Counted from the stretch's first letter, positions 9,469 through 18,826 are shown. The stretch is DNA of 56,457 bases from Caldivirga sp. MU80 (GCF_001663375.1 NZ_LCTF01000012.1:1-56457), one strand, 5' to 3'. Numbers and translations: made by a program. Notes: generated by a model from the letters alone, not told the origin.

Positions 9469-10331
9469 TAGCCGGTCACCTTGGGTTTATGGGCTGGGTG
9501 GTGGGAGTGCAGTGCCTTCTCGGCTAAGTCACCGCTCCATGGGCCTAGGAGCCTAGGCTCCACATCCCTCCAGGTCCTATACCGGTCATAGAGTTGCCAA
9601 ACATACGTGTATATAGCATGGCTAAACTTAGTCCAGGGCATTGTGGCGAACAGCATTATCACAATAACTATGTGCACTCCAAATGTTAACTCTAAGGCTA
9701 GTTCATTAGTTGGCATCGTGAGTTCAACACCCATTACACTGAAGCCGCTCAATGCCGTGAAGAACACTAGCCACAGGAAGAGGTCTGTTAGCGCCTGTTC
9801 ACCAATGGGCCTAGTACCCTGCCACCTGGTAATCATCATTAGTATAAAGCCTATTATAATCAACAATCCACCCGCTGCACCAGTCGCAATAACCGCGTAG
9901 GGCCCCATTGGGCCGAGTTTACCGCCTGGTATGAAGGTTGTTCCATTAATCCATTTATCGTAAATGAAGCCGAGTGTAGTGGATACTGCGGCTAATACAA
10001 ACCCCCACCAGACGAGTGCATGGGCCAGCGCCTTAGTTTTCGGCTTACTTAAGTATGATGACTGGGTATGGCATGCGGTCATTGGTGCACCGTAAAATGG
10101 GTATAGGAATGCGGTCACTAGGGCGGCCACGAAGGCGCCGGCGCCACTCCAATTGCGTGTTGGTCCTTTCATCGGTGTATATACGCTTAGGCTTGATAAT
10201 GAGAGAATGCCTCTACTTATTTCTATGGTGAAGCCTATGGCCATTTCCACAAGGAGCCCTATGGCGCCTAACACCACCCACTCATGTGGTATTGGCATTT
10301 TTAACTCGATCATACAGCGGGAAGTTTTCAC
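9468..10331 (-). CDS. Membrane cytochrome b-like subunit for APS reductase (AprM/QmoC-like)
   Basis: 287 residues with about six hydrophobic helices (for example VVLGAIGLLVEMAIGF, ALVWWGFVLAAVSTTLGF, VIATGAAGGLLIIIGFIL, LTFGVHIVIVIMLFA) and several His residues inside or next to helices (H in AHALVWW, H in FGVHIV, H in KFSHAIY), suited to haem b ligation as in NarI/QmoC-type quinol oxidases. First gene of the operon ahead of aprB. Inference: it feeds electrons from the quinol pool to AprBA, replacing a full Qmo complex. No QmoA/B genes are in the window. The N-terminal start could be the internal Met before PIPHEW. Confidence 0.8.
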   Translation of the reverse strand: MKTSRCMIELKMPIPHEWVVLGAIGLLVEMAIGFTIEISRGILSLSSLSVYTPMKGPTRNWSGAGAFVAALVTAFLYPFYGAPMTACHTQSSYLSKPKTKALAHALVWWGFVLAAVSTTLGFIYDKWINGTTFIPGGKLGPMGPYAVIATGAAGGLLIIIGFILMMITRWQGTRPIGEQALTDLFLWLVFFTALSGFSVMGVELTMPTNELALELTFGVHIVIVIMLFATMPWTKFSHAIYTYVWQLYDRYRTWRDVEPRLLGPWSGDLAEKALHSHHPAHKPKVTG

Positions 10332-10386
10332 ATGTATCTTAAATCTCTTAATATCGTAAGCCTGATCTTGCTAGTTTACATTAAGG

Positions 10387-10692
10387 CTATTTTAAAGCGT
10401 TTCTAACCAACAGGGCCTTTGCGTCATGTATAGCCTCGGCTATCTCAATGCCGGCTGGGCAGACTTGGTTGCATGCCCTACAGTTTAGGCATGATAATAA
10501 TCCATCGTACTCGTCACTATTCACGTCAATGCCCTGAGATAAGTAAATTATCAGCCATATCCTCCCCCTAGGCCCATGAATCCTACGCCTAGTGGCTGCG
10601 TAAGTAGGGCATACTGATTCGCAGAAATTGCACCTGGCGCACCTGGTTAATGAGTACTTCTCGACTAGAAGCTTAACCTGGTCATTAATCAA
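10387..10692 (-). CDS. Iron-sulfur protein, GlcF/HdrC-like
   Basis: 101 residues carrying two [4Fe-4S] motifs, CARCNFCESVCP and CLNCRACNQVCP, in the arrangement of the N-terminal ferredoxin domain of GlcF, LldE-type and HdrC proteins, but the CCG domains that follow in those proteins are absent. The start is a TTG at 10692 overlapping the end of the flavin oxidase gene by 8 bp; AGGTGAT lies upstream at suitable spacing. Presumably the electron acceptor for the adjacent oxidase. Confidence 0.85.
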   Translation of the reverse strand: MINDQVKLLVEKYSLTRCARCNFCESVCPTYAATRRRIHGPRGRIWLIIYLSQGIDVNSDEYDGLLSCLNCRACNQVCPAGIEIAEAIHDAKALLVRNALK

Positions 10693-12088
10693 TATCGATC
10701 ACCTTACCTGGGTTAAGTATGTTATTGGGGTCGAAGACCCTTTTAATGGCCTTCATCAACCTTAACTGGGCTATACCCTTAACCTCCAGTTCACTGGTAA
10801 GTAAGTCCTTCTTCAACACCCCTATACCGTGTTCACTGCTCACTGTCCCACCCAGGTTAATGGCCATTAAACCCAATTCCCTACTCACTGAGTAAAGTTT
10901 AGACACTGATGACTGGTCGTTTGGGTTGTAGATTATGTTTGGGTGTAGGTTACCATCACCAACATGCCCCCAGGTAACTATCTTCAAACCGTACTTACTG
11001 GCTATGCTACCTATCCCCTTAACCGCCTCAGGTAGCCTTGATGGTGGTACGGATATGTCCTCCGGCATCACTCTCATCCCACTGAATAGCCTCAGGAGAG
11101 CTGGGTAAGCGGCCCTCCTGGCCATGTATATCCTATCCATCTCATCTTTGTCACCTGTCCACTCAATCTCATAGCCCCCAGCCCCCTTAAGTATGTTAAC
11201 CATGGAGTCTATGTACCTTTTCATGGCCTCAGGGGGCCCGTCTAAGTCAATTATCAGCATGGCCTCCGAGTCCCTTGGGTATGTGAACTCCTTCACATAG
11301 CCTGATACAGCCTCCATGGTGCCCCTATCCAGGAATTCAACTATGAGGGGCCTAAAGCCCCTAGCCTTAATCATGCCAACCGCCCTGGCTGCATCCACAA
11401 CGTCTCTGAAGTATACCCTAAGCCTAACAATAGCCTCAGGTAGGGGCCATATTTTAAGGTATGCATTGGTTATTACACCAAGGGTCCCCTCACTCCCTAT
11501 TACTAGGCTGAGTAGGTCGTAACCTGCCCTACACTTTAGGGTCCTGCACCCCATGAAGACTGGTTCACCTGTTGGTAGAACCACCTCGGCCCCAAGGACC
11601 CAGTCCTTAACGGTACCGTACTTAGCACCCCTCATGCCACCTGCCCCATTGGCCAATGAACCGCCCACAGTGGCGGCTGTGCTGCTGGCTGGGTCGGGTG
11701 GGAAGAAGTGGCCGTGTCTGGCTAACTCAGCGTTTAACTCATCAAGCCTAACACCCACCTCCACGTGGACGTAGCTATCCTCGAGGTTAACCTCAAGAAC
11801 CTTATTCATTCTCATTAAATCCAGCACAACTGCGCCATTATACGGTATCGGTCCACCATGTAGACTAGTTCTGCCGCTACTGGGTACTATGGGGATTAGG
11901 TACTCGTTAGCTAGCTTAATGACCTCAGAAACCTCATTAGTGGTTTCAGGTTGAATAACCATCCTGGGTATGGCTGATTCAGCCGGTGAGGCATCATAAG
12001 AGTAAAGCATCAACTCACCCCTCGACTCTATGACCTTGTCACCGCTCACAACCCTCTTAACCTCAGCCCTAAACGACTCAAAGTCCAT
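10685..12088 (-). CDS. glcD: FAD-linked oxidase, GlcD/D-lactate dehydrogenase type
   Basis: 467 residues. The FAD_binding_4 (PCMH-type) domain spans the first 200 residues, with IVPSSGRTSLHGGPIP and the VGGSLANGAGGMRGAKYGTVKDWVLGAEVV core. The C-terminal FAD-oxidase domain ends in the family signature SSEHGIGVLKKDLL and FDPNNILNPGK; WGHVGDGNLHPNI carries the catalytic/metal His residues. It oxidises a 2-hydroxyacid such as D-lactate or glycolate; substrate cannot be read from sequence. It is cotranscribed with the small Fe-S gene. Confidence 0.9.
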   Translation of the reverse strand: MDFESFRAEVKRVVSGDKVIESRGELMLYSYDASPAESAIPRMVIQPETTNEVSEVIKLANEYLIPIVPSSGRTSLHGGPIPYNGAVVLDLMRMNKVLEVNLEDSYVHVEVGVRLDELNAELARHGHFFPPDPASSTAATVGGSLANGAGGMRGAKYGTVKDWVLGAEVVLPTGEPVFMGCRTLKCRAGYDLLSLVIGSEGTLGVITNAYLKIWPLPEAIVRLRVYFRDVVDAARAVGMIKARGFRPLIVEFLDRGTMEAVSGYVKEFTYPRDSEAMLIIDLDGPPEAMKRYIDSMVNILKGAGGYEIEWTGDKDEMDRIYMARRAAYPALLRLFSGMRVMPEDISVPPSRLPEAVKGIGSIASKYGLKIVTWGHVGDGNLHPNIIYNPNDQSSVSKLYSVSRELGLMAINLGGTVSSEHGIGVLKKDLLTSELEVKGIAQLRLMKAIKRVFDPNNILNPGKVIDID

Positions 12089-12306
12089 GGGTTAACCCAG
12101 TGTTAATAGGAATTTAAACCTTAGATCAGCCTTCACCTCAGGTCAATGCGTTAAGTATCAATACTGTACCATGATCATTAAGGCTAAAACCTAATTTAAA
12201 GCGTGTTCTTTCATATGCTTAATCATCAGGGTGGTTGTTATTTTAAGGCCTACTGTCAATGGCAATTTAGGTACGCTTATAAATCGGTCCATGGTTAATT
12301 ACTTGA

Positions 12307-13140
12307 ATGGGTATTAACATTGCCGTTCCATACAACGTAACTGAGGAGGCCACCACGGAGGAGGAGGCTGTTAGGAAGATCGGCTACATAGGTAGGGCAG
12401 CTGCCATTTTTAGGATTAAGAACGTGTATATCTATACGTTTAAGGGTAGTGAGGAGCCTAGAAGGGCTTTATTCATAAAGAAGAACCTCGAATACCTGGT
12501 GACTCCACCATACCTAAGGAAGGACATATTTGGCATTGACCCAGATTTAAGGTTAGCCGGCCTACTTCAACCATTGAATTTACCAGTCTTTGGACATAGG
12601 AAAGGTAATGTAAGGGTTCATGAAGTCAGGGTTGGATTGGTGGTTAGGTGGGATGGGTACTACTCTATTGTTAAGATTGGTGAAGAAGCATACGTCAAGG
12701 TCCCCAAGCCCTACCCTGTTAAGTCACTGGTTGCCGTTTCAATAGACTCAGTGATTGACGGCAGGTTTTACAGGGGACATGTGGTTAAGAATACTAGTGT
12801 ATATATAGGCTACACGGTCAGTATTGTGAAGCTGGGTGAATTGGTGAGGATGGGTAACCTCATACTCACGGGTAAGGAGGGTAAAAGCATAGTCAGTGTT
12901 ATGAACGAGTTAAGGAGCTTAATCAATAAGAGTGGAGATACCACTGTTGTGTTTGGTTCACCACGCATGGGCGTGGACGAGATACTTAAGGGTGAGGGGC
13001 TTGGTGACGTGCTTGAGCGTTCACTATTCGTAAACTTTATACCTAACCAAGGGCTCGTAACAGTGAGAACTGAGGAGGCTATAGTGGCCGTATTATCAAT
13101 ACTAAACGTGATAAAGCAAATGACAACACTCGCCCTTTAG
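12307..13140 (+). CDS. SPOUT-class RNA methyltransferase (COG2106 / MTH1-like)
   Basis: 277 residues related to the archaeal SPOUT protein family represented by MTH1 and by human SPOUT1, which have a trefoil-knot methylase fold with an inserted OB-like domain (here around residues 90-165, VRVHEVRVGLVVRWDG). The C-terminal knot region is VVFGSPRMGVDEIL...VNFIPNQGLVTVRTEEAIVAVLSILN. A TATA-like CTTATAAAT precedes the ATG by about 30 bp. The last codons overlap the start of a TnpB-family right-end relic (13131-13156), so the present C-terminus TTLAL may be element-derived. Confidence 0.82.
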   Translation: MGINIAVPYNVTEEATTEEEAVRKIGYIGRAAAIFRIKNVYIYTFKGSEEPRRALFIKKNLEYLVTPPYLRKDIFGIDPDLRLAGLLQPLNLPVFGHRKGNVRVHEVRVGLVVRWDGYYSIVKIGEEAYVKVPKPYPVKSLVAVSIDSVIDGRFYRGHVVKNTSVYIGYTVSIVKLGELVRMGNLILTGKEGKSIVSVMNELRSLINKSGDTTVVFGSPRMGVDEILKGEGLGDVLERSLFVNFIPNQGLVTVRTEEAIVAVLSILNVIKQMTTLAL

Positions 13141-13156
13141 GGTGGGGAAGGGGTCA
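13131..13156 (+). mobile_element. TnpB-family right-end relic B
   Basis: The sequence CGCCCTTTAGGGTGGGGAAG followed by GGGTCA resembles the last 25-30 bp of the right end of the TnpB element at 23435-23460 and of relic A. It supplies the stop codon region of the SPOUT gene. Only the end is left; no further element sequence is recognisable on either side. Confidence 0.5.
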
Positions 13157-13221
13157 GTAATACAATCCCACAACCTTTAAGTGAGGGAAACCTTTAAAGC
13201 AATGTGAGGTAGTATTAGTGT

Positions 13222-13932
13222 ATGCGCATATTCATACATGGTTCCCTCAGCGACCTGGATGTAGCGCTGGGTGTTGGCATAGTTATAGGCATTAATAATA
13301 GGGTCAATGCACCTGAATTGGACAAGATAATTAACGATGCGGTTTCAGAGGTGAAGAACACCATAAGCCTGGAGTCGCTGAGGGATGATGGGTTAATTAG
13401 GCTTTACAGGAACTTCTACTGGCGCCTCGGCATAGACCCAACAAAGCAAAGGCCAGCCCAAGAAGCCTTGATTAGGAGGATTCTTAGGGGTGATGGGTTA
13501 CCTAGGATAAATCCAATGGTTGATATTGGTAATGCCGTTAGTGTTAAGTATAAGGTGCCCGTGGGTCTTTACGATATTAGGAAGATTGGGCAGGTGGATT
13601 ACATTGTACTAAGGAGGGCTGCTGATGGGGAGTTGTTCACACCCCTGGGTTCACCTAAAATGACCTTAACGAGGAACCAGATAGTGTTGGCAACAAGTGA
13701 TGGTAAGATACTGCATGTCTACCCGTACAGAGACTCAGAGCTAACTAAGGTTGATGAATTCACCACTGATGTACTGATAGTGGTGGCGGGCATAAGTGGT
13801 GTTAGTGATGAAACGTTGTTAGGCGCCTTAACCGAAATTGAGTCGCTGAGTGAAACCTTACTCAATGGTAAAGTCCTTATTCATGGTATTGTTAGAAGTA
13901 ATAAATCATTGGAGTTTAACTTAAGGTTTTAA
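13222..13932 (+). CDS. B3/B4 tRNA-binding domain protein
   Basis: 236 residues resembling the stand-alone B3/4 domain family (COG3382), related to the editing-type B3/4 domain of the phenylalanyl-tRNA synthetase beta chain. Typical segments are FYWRLGIDPTKQRPAQEALIRRIL, PRINPMVDIGNAVSVKYKVPVGLYD, and the later GELFTPLG-PKMT pattern. The family is thought to hydrolyse or bind mischarged aminoacyl-tRNA. It sits 81 bp downstream of the SPOUT gene on the same strand. Confidence 0.82.
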   Translation: MRIFIHGSLSDLDVALGVGIVIGINNRVNAPELDKIINDAVSEVKNTISLESLRDDGLIRLYRNFYWRLGIDPTKQRPAQEALIRRILRGDGLPRINPMVDIGNAVSVKYKVPVGLYDIRKIGQVDYIVLRRAADGELFTPLGSPKMTLTRNQIVLATSDGKILHVYPYRDSELTKVDEFTTDVLIVVAGISGVSDETLLGALTEIESLSETLLNGKVLIHGIVRSNKSLEFNLRF

Positions 13933-13943
13933 GGGGGTTTTGC

Positions 13944-14345
13944 TTAACTTGTAGTTGTCGTCGTTGTGGTCTTGTAGAACGTTGCGGTGAAGGGCACATA
14001 GTACATGGTGTTGTAGTAGTAGCTTAAGTATGGGTTGTAGATCACGCCCTTCACGTATGGCTGAACAATCATGTATTCTAGGCCGCTTGGTAACCAGTAG
14101 TATGGTGCCTGGTCATACATTATCTTAATCTCTTATATACCTCGGCATCTAGCTTAAGCTGCTCCGTTAAGTTAGTTATGAATGGTAGTTCATTGGTTAA
14201 CTCATTCACAAGGCTATTGTTGTACCAAGCCAAGTTACCGCTAATCCCACCGTTAATAATGTTGGCCAGCGGCCACACCTCTTAGAACAGTGGGTCAAGC
14301 CAATCTGGGCACCAATCTAGGTCAACAATAGCAGCATGGCATCTG
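13944..14345 (-). pseudogene. Decayed C-terminal part of an ABC peptide/sugar solute-binding protein
   Basis: On the minus strand, fragments read WCPDWLDPLF, then after a stop VWPLANIINGG, then NLAWYNNSLVNELTNELPF, DAEVYKRL and, after a frameshift, IMYDQAPYYWLPSGLEYMIVQ with KGVIYNPYLSYYY and a threonine-rich tail. This is the order seen at the C-terminus of SBP_bac_5 (DppA/OppA) proteins. At least one stop and one frameshift break it, and the N-terminal two-thirds is absent. An orphan OppF-type ATPase at 35760 could be what remains of the same kind of system. Confidence 0.8.
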
Positions 14346-14366
14346 GGTAACTAAGGTATTGGCAAA

Positions 14367-14570
14367 TTGAAAATTGATGCATCCCATAGAGGGCCATTGG
14401 CTAGGTTATTTAAGTGTGGATCAGTCATATTGGTGACAACGTCAAGGAGCCACTCGCAGGTCTTGATAATGGGTGGTGGTTACGGTGTTAGGCTATGGGA
14501 TGTTAAGGATCCTTGGGGTATTCAAAGGTTCATAATTAATAGGCTTAGGGAGGAGGGGCTTATTGACTAG
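14367..14570 (+). CDS. Unrecognised small ORF, possibly a gene fragment
   Basis: A 67-residue frame with protein-like composition in its second half ([18 protein letters not shown] and [20 protein letters not shown]). I do not recognise it. It runs convergently into the aIF5B gene, overlapping its last codons by 11 bp, and lies next to a decayed solute-binding gene, so it may itself be the C-terminal remnant of a lost gene. Confidence 0.35.
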   Translation: MKIDASHRGPLARLFKCGSVILVTTSRSHSQVLIMGGGYGVRLWDVKDPWGIQRFIINRLREEGLID

Positions 14571-16341
14571 TTTTCCAGGAGCTTCTAAGCTTCATGAACT
14601 CCTCAAGAACCTCAATCTCGTCGCTGCTTAAGTAATCCTTATACTGCATTATCAATTTGGCTGCGTGCTCAACAGGGACGTTGACGTAGAGCACCTCACC
14701 CTCCTTAATGTGCCTGCCAACCATTACATTACCCTCTATGGATATTGCCACACTCATGCCCTTCTTAGCCACTTGGATTGGCTTACCCCTATCCTGGATC
14801 TGCATTATAACCCCAATCTCCCTCCCATTTGCCTTAACCAGCCTGTACCCAGGTTTAATTAAGCCACCGAGAACCTCCACACCGACTATGGCTGGGTTAC
14901 TCCTTCTAAATACATAACCCGGTATTATCGTCACTTTGCCTGGCCGTATGTATTTGCTTAGTTCACTTTCAATGAGCCTACTCTTCTCCTCATTAAACCA
15001 CTTAGTGAACTCCTCAACGAGTCTATATAGTATGTTGTTTTGGAATATTGTGACTAACTGAACCTTAGCCTCATCCTCAACCTCCTTAGGGACCTTGACG
15101 TTGAAGGCTAAGATTACACCGTATAGTGGGTTTTTCCTCCTAACCACCGATGCGTCGATAACATCCCTCCTTGTGACTGAGCCGATGTCAGCCTTCCTGA
15201 CTGGTATGCCCTGTGACCTTAGGTAAAGCACCATGGCCTCAAGGGTACCTAGCGTATCCGCCTTAGCCACAACACCGACCTGATCAGTCTCAATCCTAAT
15301 GGATGCTGCATCCTTCGCAACCTCATCAATGTAGGGCTTGGGGTCGCCGTAGACTACGTAGACCGGTGACCCTGGGACAACCTCCTCTAAGCCATCAGCA
15401 ACTATCTTAACGCCTGCCGCTGCCTTAACCTCATCAACGTGCATGTACCTGTCCTCCGGGTCCCTCATCTCGTCAAGGGGCTTGGGCATTACCATCAGCC
15501 TGACCTTAGTTAGCACAGGTCCATTTAGGCCCATGGCCACTAGGGTGTCACCCCTCTTAACTACGCCGTCGTACAGTACCATGTCCATGGTTGTGCCTAG
15601 CCCCTTCTCCTCCTTAACCTCCATGGCGACACCCTTACCAGGCCCATAACTAACCCTTAACCTATCCTTAACGAGCCTCTGGGTTAACCCAGCCATTAGG
15701 ACTAACAGGTCCGGGATGCCTTCCCCGGTGACTGCACTGGTGGGTACTATGGGTACTTGCCTATTAAAGTCACTAACCCTGTCAAACCTCTCAGCCTCAA
15801 AACCCTGCCTATTGAACTCCTCAATTATCCTGACTAAGGCATCCTCAAGCCTACCTTGTACATCCTCACCCTGGGCCTTATACGAGTCCAGTATGGACGC
15901 GTTGGGGATTGGCTTCCACCCGTATATCCTGTCAACTTTATTAGCGGCCACCACGAAGGGTATGTTCCTGCTTTTAAGTAGGACTAGGCTTTCATACGTC
16001 TGTTCCTCGAAACCCCTTGTTAAGTCAATCACGAGTATAGCCAAGTCAGCCACTGATCCCCCTCTACGCCTAAGGTTTGAGAATGCCGCATGCCCTGGGG
16101 TATCAACCATTAGGAAGCCCTTAACCCAAACCTTACCCTTAAGCCTATACCTCTCAATCAGTGGTGCCGCATACTTCTCAATGGATGGCCATGGTAGGTA
16201 GGATAGGCCAATGTGCTGTGTTATCATGCCCGGCTCCCTATAGGCCACCATGGTGTTCCTAATCTTATCTAGCAGTAGTGTCTTTCCTACATCCACGTGC
16301 CCCACAACCACCACTATGGGTGCCCTGTAATCCTCGGTCAT
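14560..16341 (-). CDS. infB: Translation initiation factor aIF5B (IF-2 homologue)
   Basis: About 593 residues. The GTPase domain opens with GHVDVGKT (G1), then VDTPGHAAF (G3) and NKVD (G4), followed by the SAVTGEG G5-like segment. Beta-barrel domain II, domain III ([16 protein letters not shown]) and domain IV (ending [13 protein letters not shown]..., [16 protein letters not shown]) are all present. The factor promotes ribosomal subunit joining. The frame opens at 16359; the ATG at 16341 (MTEDYRAP) fits the family better. Confidence 0.95.
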   Translation of the reverse strand: MTEDYRAPIVVVVGHVDVGKTLLLDKIRNTMVAYREPGMITQHIGLSYLPWPSIEKYAAPLIERYRLKGKVWVKGFLMVDTPGHAAFSNLRRRGGSVADLAILVIDLTRGFEEQTYESLVLLKSRNIPFVVAANKVDRIYGWKPIPNASILDSYKAQGEDVQGRLEDALVRIIEEFNRQGFEAERFDRVSDFNRQVPIVPTSAVTGEGIPDLLVLMAGLTQRLVKDRLRVSYGPGKGVAMEVKEEKGLGTTMDMVLYDGVVKRGDTLVAMGLNGPVLTKVRLMVMPKPLDEMRDPEDRYMHVDEVKAAAGVKIVADGLEEVVPGSPVYVVYGDPKPYIDEVAKDAASIRIETDQVGVVAKADTLGTLEAMVLYLRSQGIPVRKADIGSVTRRDVIDASVVRRKNPLYGVILAFNVKVPKEVEDEAKVQLVTIFQNNILYRLVEEFTKWFNEEKSRLIESELSKYIRPGKVTIIPGYVFRRSNPAIVGVEVLGGLIKPGYRLVKANGREIGVIMQIQDRGKPIQVAKKGMSVAISIEGNVMVGRHIKEGEVLYVNVPVEHAAKLIMQYKDYLSSDEIEVLEEFMKLRSSWKTSQ

Positions 16342-16474
16342 GGCTATACCCGTGTACATTAATGAACCTGTTAATAAGCTTTTACAGGCATGAGCAACGA
16401 ATACGCCTTCAATGTAGAGTGTATGTGATTTTTAAGCAACAATATAGATTGCCGAAGCTAATGGGGCCTTGAGT

Positions 16475-16639
16475 GTGCTTGGCATACCCCTGAACCACGC
16501 CTTCTTCCTAAACTACACTAATAGGGAATTAAGTAAGCATATTGATGAAGTGGCCACTAGGGTTTCTCACCCCTTCCTCACAACCTTATGGATGCTTAAT
16601 ATTAAATTTAGCTCCTGGGGTCTATATGTATGCGATTAG
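16475..16639 (+). CDS. Unrecognised 54-residue ORF or gene fragment
   Basis: A GTG-started frame encoding VLGIPLNHAFFLNYTNREL followed by SKHIDEVATRVSHPFLTTLW and a short tail. It looks coding in composition but matches nothing I recognise. It lies in the 330-bp space between the divergent promoter side of aIF5B and the end of the proteasome gene, where nothing else is visible. It may be a remnant. Confidence 0.3.
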   Translation: MLGIPLNHAFFLNYTNRELSKHIDEVATRVSHPFLTTLWMLNIKFSSWGLYVCD

Positions 16640-16689
16640 TTAACCATCATGAATGTTGCATGAGGTAATTATATTTATTAAATCTTGCC

Positions 16690-17319
16690 TTAAACCTGGA
16701 CCTCGCTGTAGCCGGATTCCTTAGTTATGGTAATTACATCTACCCCTTCACCACTGCCTGGGTCATGGAGCATTGCAGCCTTCACGGCCCTAATGGCTAG
16801 CTTAACGGCATCATTAAGTGTTATGTCATCCCTATACCCATCTTCAAGTACGCCAAAGGCTGTTGGGGAACCGCTACCAGTTGACATGAACCTATCCTCC
16901 CTGGTGAAGCTACCGTACCAGTCAACGGCGTATAGGACTGGCCCCTCCTCTCCATCCACGCCACCTATTATCATGTGCGCTATGTATATCATTGGCCTAC
17001 TGTAAAACATGATGACTGAGGCATAGTTGGCGAGGGTTCTAATTGGTATTGGGGTTTGGTGGTTTATCTTGTAGTCCATGGCTAAGTGGGTTAGTTCATT
17101 AAGTATCATTTGGACATCTGCAACGGCGCCGCTCATGGTTGCAGCCACGTGGTTGTCAATCTTCCAAATCTTCTTACCCTTCCTGTGGGCTATGTAATAA
17201 CCAGCCGTAACCCTCCTATCAGTCGCTAACACAACCCCCTCCTTAGTCACAATGCCAACTGTTGTTGTACCCGTTGTTAAGACTCCACGTTGATTACTAG
17301 CCCTGTCCACCTGAACCAC
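16690..17319 (-). CDS. psmB: Proteasome beta subunit
   Basis: Starting at the GTG at 17319 gives about 209 residues with a short propeptide; processing before the TTTVGIVTKEGVVLATDRR stretch would expose the catalytic N-terminal Thr, with Lys and Asp partners in VLATDRRVTAGY and GKKIWKIDNH. The 20S proteasome degrades unfolded proteins in the cytoplasm. The frame is open to 17421, but that basic N-terminal part is the out-of-frame shadow of the Q-rich tail of the FKBP gene, so I reject it. The overlap with that gene is about 23 bp. Confidence 0.93.
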   Translation of the reverse strand: MVQVDRASNQRGVLTTGTTTVGIVTKEGVVLATDRRVTAGYYIAHRKGKKIWKIDNHVAATMSGAVADVQMILNELTHLAMDYKINHQTPIPIRTLANYASVIMFYSRPMIYIAHMIIGGVDGEEGPVLYAVDWYGSFTREDRFMSTGSGSPTAFGVLEDGYRDDITLNDAVKLAIRAVKAAMLHDPGSGEGVDVITITKESGYSEVQV

Positions 17320-18094
17320 CTTGAGTCTGAACCTGACCCTCCACCTGCTGCGCCTGGGGTGTTGCTTGGGCTTGTTGGGGTTGTGCTTGGGTTGCCTGCT
17401 GTTCCTCCCTTGAAACCTCAAGCTCCTCCACGTAAATTATCTTCTTGGCGTTGGAGAACCTTTGCGCCAGTTCCTCAGCTACCCTGAACTTAATGGTCCC
17501 GATTCCCTCTATGAATAGGACCTCGGGGGGTAGTTTAATGGTTATTTGGCCGTTCTCGTGCTTAGCCTCGATCTTGCTGGCGTCCAGCCTGGGTAAGTAC
17601 TGCCTAACAATCTCCCTAATCTTATCATCATCACTTACAAGTCTCTTAACAACCTTAGCGTTGACAATTATGGTCCTCCCAGCCAGTGGGTGGTTGAAGT
17701 CTAGTACAACCCTGCCGCTGGATACGGACACAACCCTAGCCCTCTGGTTATTGTACTCCACTATATCGCCAACCCTAGGCAACTTACCAGCCCTGTAGAA
17801 TTCCCTAATCGAAACCACCTTAACCTTGCCCTGGTCCCTAACCCCAAAGGCCTTCTCAGGTGGCACCTCCACAGTTACCTCAGACCCTTCATCGCTCTTG
17901 AGCAGCGCCTCCTCCAGGGGTTCGAAGATTTTTGTCTCACCAAGCACTATTAGCCTTGGTCCATAGGTTTGGTTGGGGTCGTAGATATTGGCCTCCTTAG
18001 CCTTCTCCTCAATAGTTGTCTCAATCACCTTACCATCATCCTTCGTCTGAATGGTGTAGTCCAGTAGTATATAGTCACCCTTCTGTAGAACCAT
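17297..18094 (-). CDS. FKBP-type peptidyl-prolyl isomerase (SlyD-like)
   Basis: 265 residues. N-terminal FKBP domain (YILLDYTIQTKDDGKVIETT) with an inserted IF chaperone domain (EVTVEVPPEKAFGVRDQGKVKVV) and the closing VVLDFNHPLAGRTIIVNAKV; this is the long archaeal FKBP form. A further domain of about 80 residues follows, then a Gln/Ala-rich tail (ATQAQPQQAQATPQAQQ) likely to be disordered. Cytoplasmic folding catalyst. Its start overlaps the S17e stop by one base, and its end overlaps psmB. Confidence 0.92.
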   Translation of the reverse strand: MVLQKGDYILLDYTIQTKDDGKVIETTIEEKAKEANIYDPNQTYGPRLIVLGETKIFEPLEEALLKSDEGSEVTVEVPPEKAFGVRDQGKVKVVSIREFYRAGKLPRVGDIVEYNNQRARVVSVSSGRVVLDFNHPLAGRTIIVNAKVVKRLVSDDDKIREIVRQYLPRLDASKIEAKHENGQITIKLPPEVLFIEGIGTIKFRVAEELAQRFSNAKKIIYVEELEVSREEQQATQAQPQQAQATPQAQQVEGQVQTQGGSGGQG

Positions 18095-18327
18095 CAGGAA
18101 CCACCCTCCTCACTAGTTTTTACACTTTCCTCACTAGCCTCCTTAAGTCTCTTGACCTGTGACGTTATGTAGCCCGCTATCCTATTCCTCACCCTCTTAG
18201 AAGCCCCCTCAACCAGCTGCCCCACTACCTGCTTATTATGCTCAAAATCATCACTAAACCTATCCGGGTACTGCTCCATTAGTGCCCTTCCAACCCTCTT
18301 TATGTAAGCTGGCCTAACCTTACCCAT
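18094..18327 (-). CDS. rps17e: 30S ribosomal protein S17e
   Basis: Starting at the ATG at 18327 gives about 77 residues beginning MGKVRPAYIKRVGRALMEQY, followed by DFEHNKQVVG and RVRNRIAGYITSQVKRLKE, an S17e sequence from end to end. The frame is open 16 codons further upstream, but a TATA-like TTTTAAG (plus-strand view) lies about 27 bp ahead of the inner ATG, consistent with leaderless transcription from there. First gene of an S17e-FKBP-psmB overlap cluster. Confidence 0.93.
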   Translation of the reverse strand: MGKVRPAYIKRVGRALMEQYPDRFSDDFEHNKQVVGQLVEGASKRVRNRIAGYITSQVKRLKEASEESVKTSEEGGS

Positions 18328-18451
18328 CAGGTAGCGATGGTAGGTGACTGGTTTTAAGTGTTTCTTAGCCACCACACATTAACCACCATTGGAATGCACC
18401 TTAAAATTCAGGGTACACCGCTAAGGTGGTGTAAATGGGATTGTGTGGCCG

Positions 18452-18826
18452 CTAAATAACAATGTCTGTGATTTCACCCAGTAGCTCATGCACATCCTTA
18501 TCTCTATACCTACTCACCACCTCACTAACATAGCTAATCAACCTGCTGTAAAGCCAGTTATTGCCACAGGTTGATACATCAAATGGGAGGGTGGTTATAG
18601 TCACCCTCCCATTGTTAACATCCAGGTAACCACCCCTTCTCAGGTTCTCGATGGTGTCCAGGAAGTCTTGGCTGATTGGCATGTAATCCTCGATGCTCCA
18701 GTTGAATATGAAGTAGCCGCTTAGCTTATCCACCATGTACATTAAGAGCGCCAGCTTATCTATACTGCATGACCCATTAAGCATCCTAACCATGTCCAGT
18801 AATACGCATCTTCGTAAATCCTCCAC
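18452..18826 (-). CDS. Hypothetical protein, Panacea-like winged-helix features
   Basis: 124 residues. The pattern IDKLALLMYMVDKL...FIFNWSIEDYMPISQDFLDTIENLRRGGYLDV resembles the Panacea/SocA-type fold, in which a KLLY-like helix is followed by YGPYS and a helix then L...G. It ends in an alpha-helical charged segment. No membrane helices. Function unknown; the resemblance is weak. Confidence 0.55.
   Translation of the reverse strand: MEDLRRCVLLDMVRMLNGSCSIDKLALLMYMVDKLSGYFIFNWSIEDYMPISQDFLDTIENLRRGGYLDVNNGRVTITTLPFDVSTCGNNWLYSRLISYVSEVVSRYRDKDVHELLGEITDIVI

Noticed and set aside
17320..17421. Upstream extension of the proteasome beta frame (basic, Pro/Asn-rich)
   Set aside because: It is the shifted reading of the Gln/Ala-rich FKBP tail and is not found in proteasome subunits.
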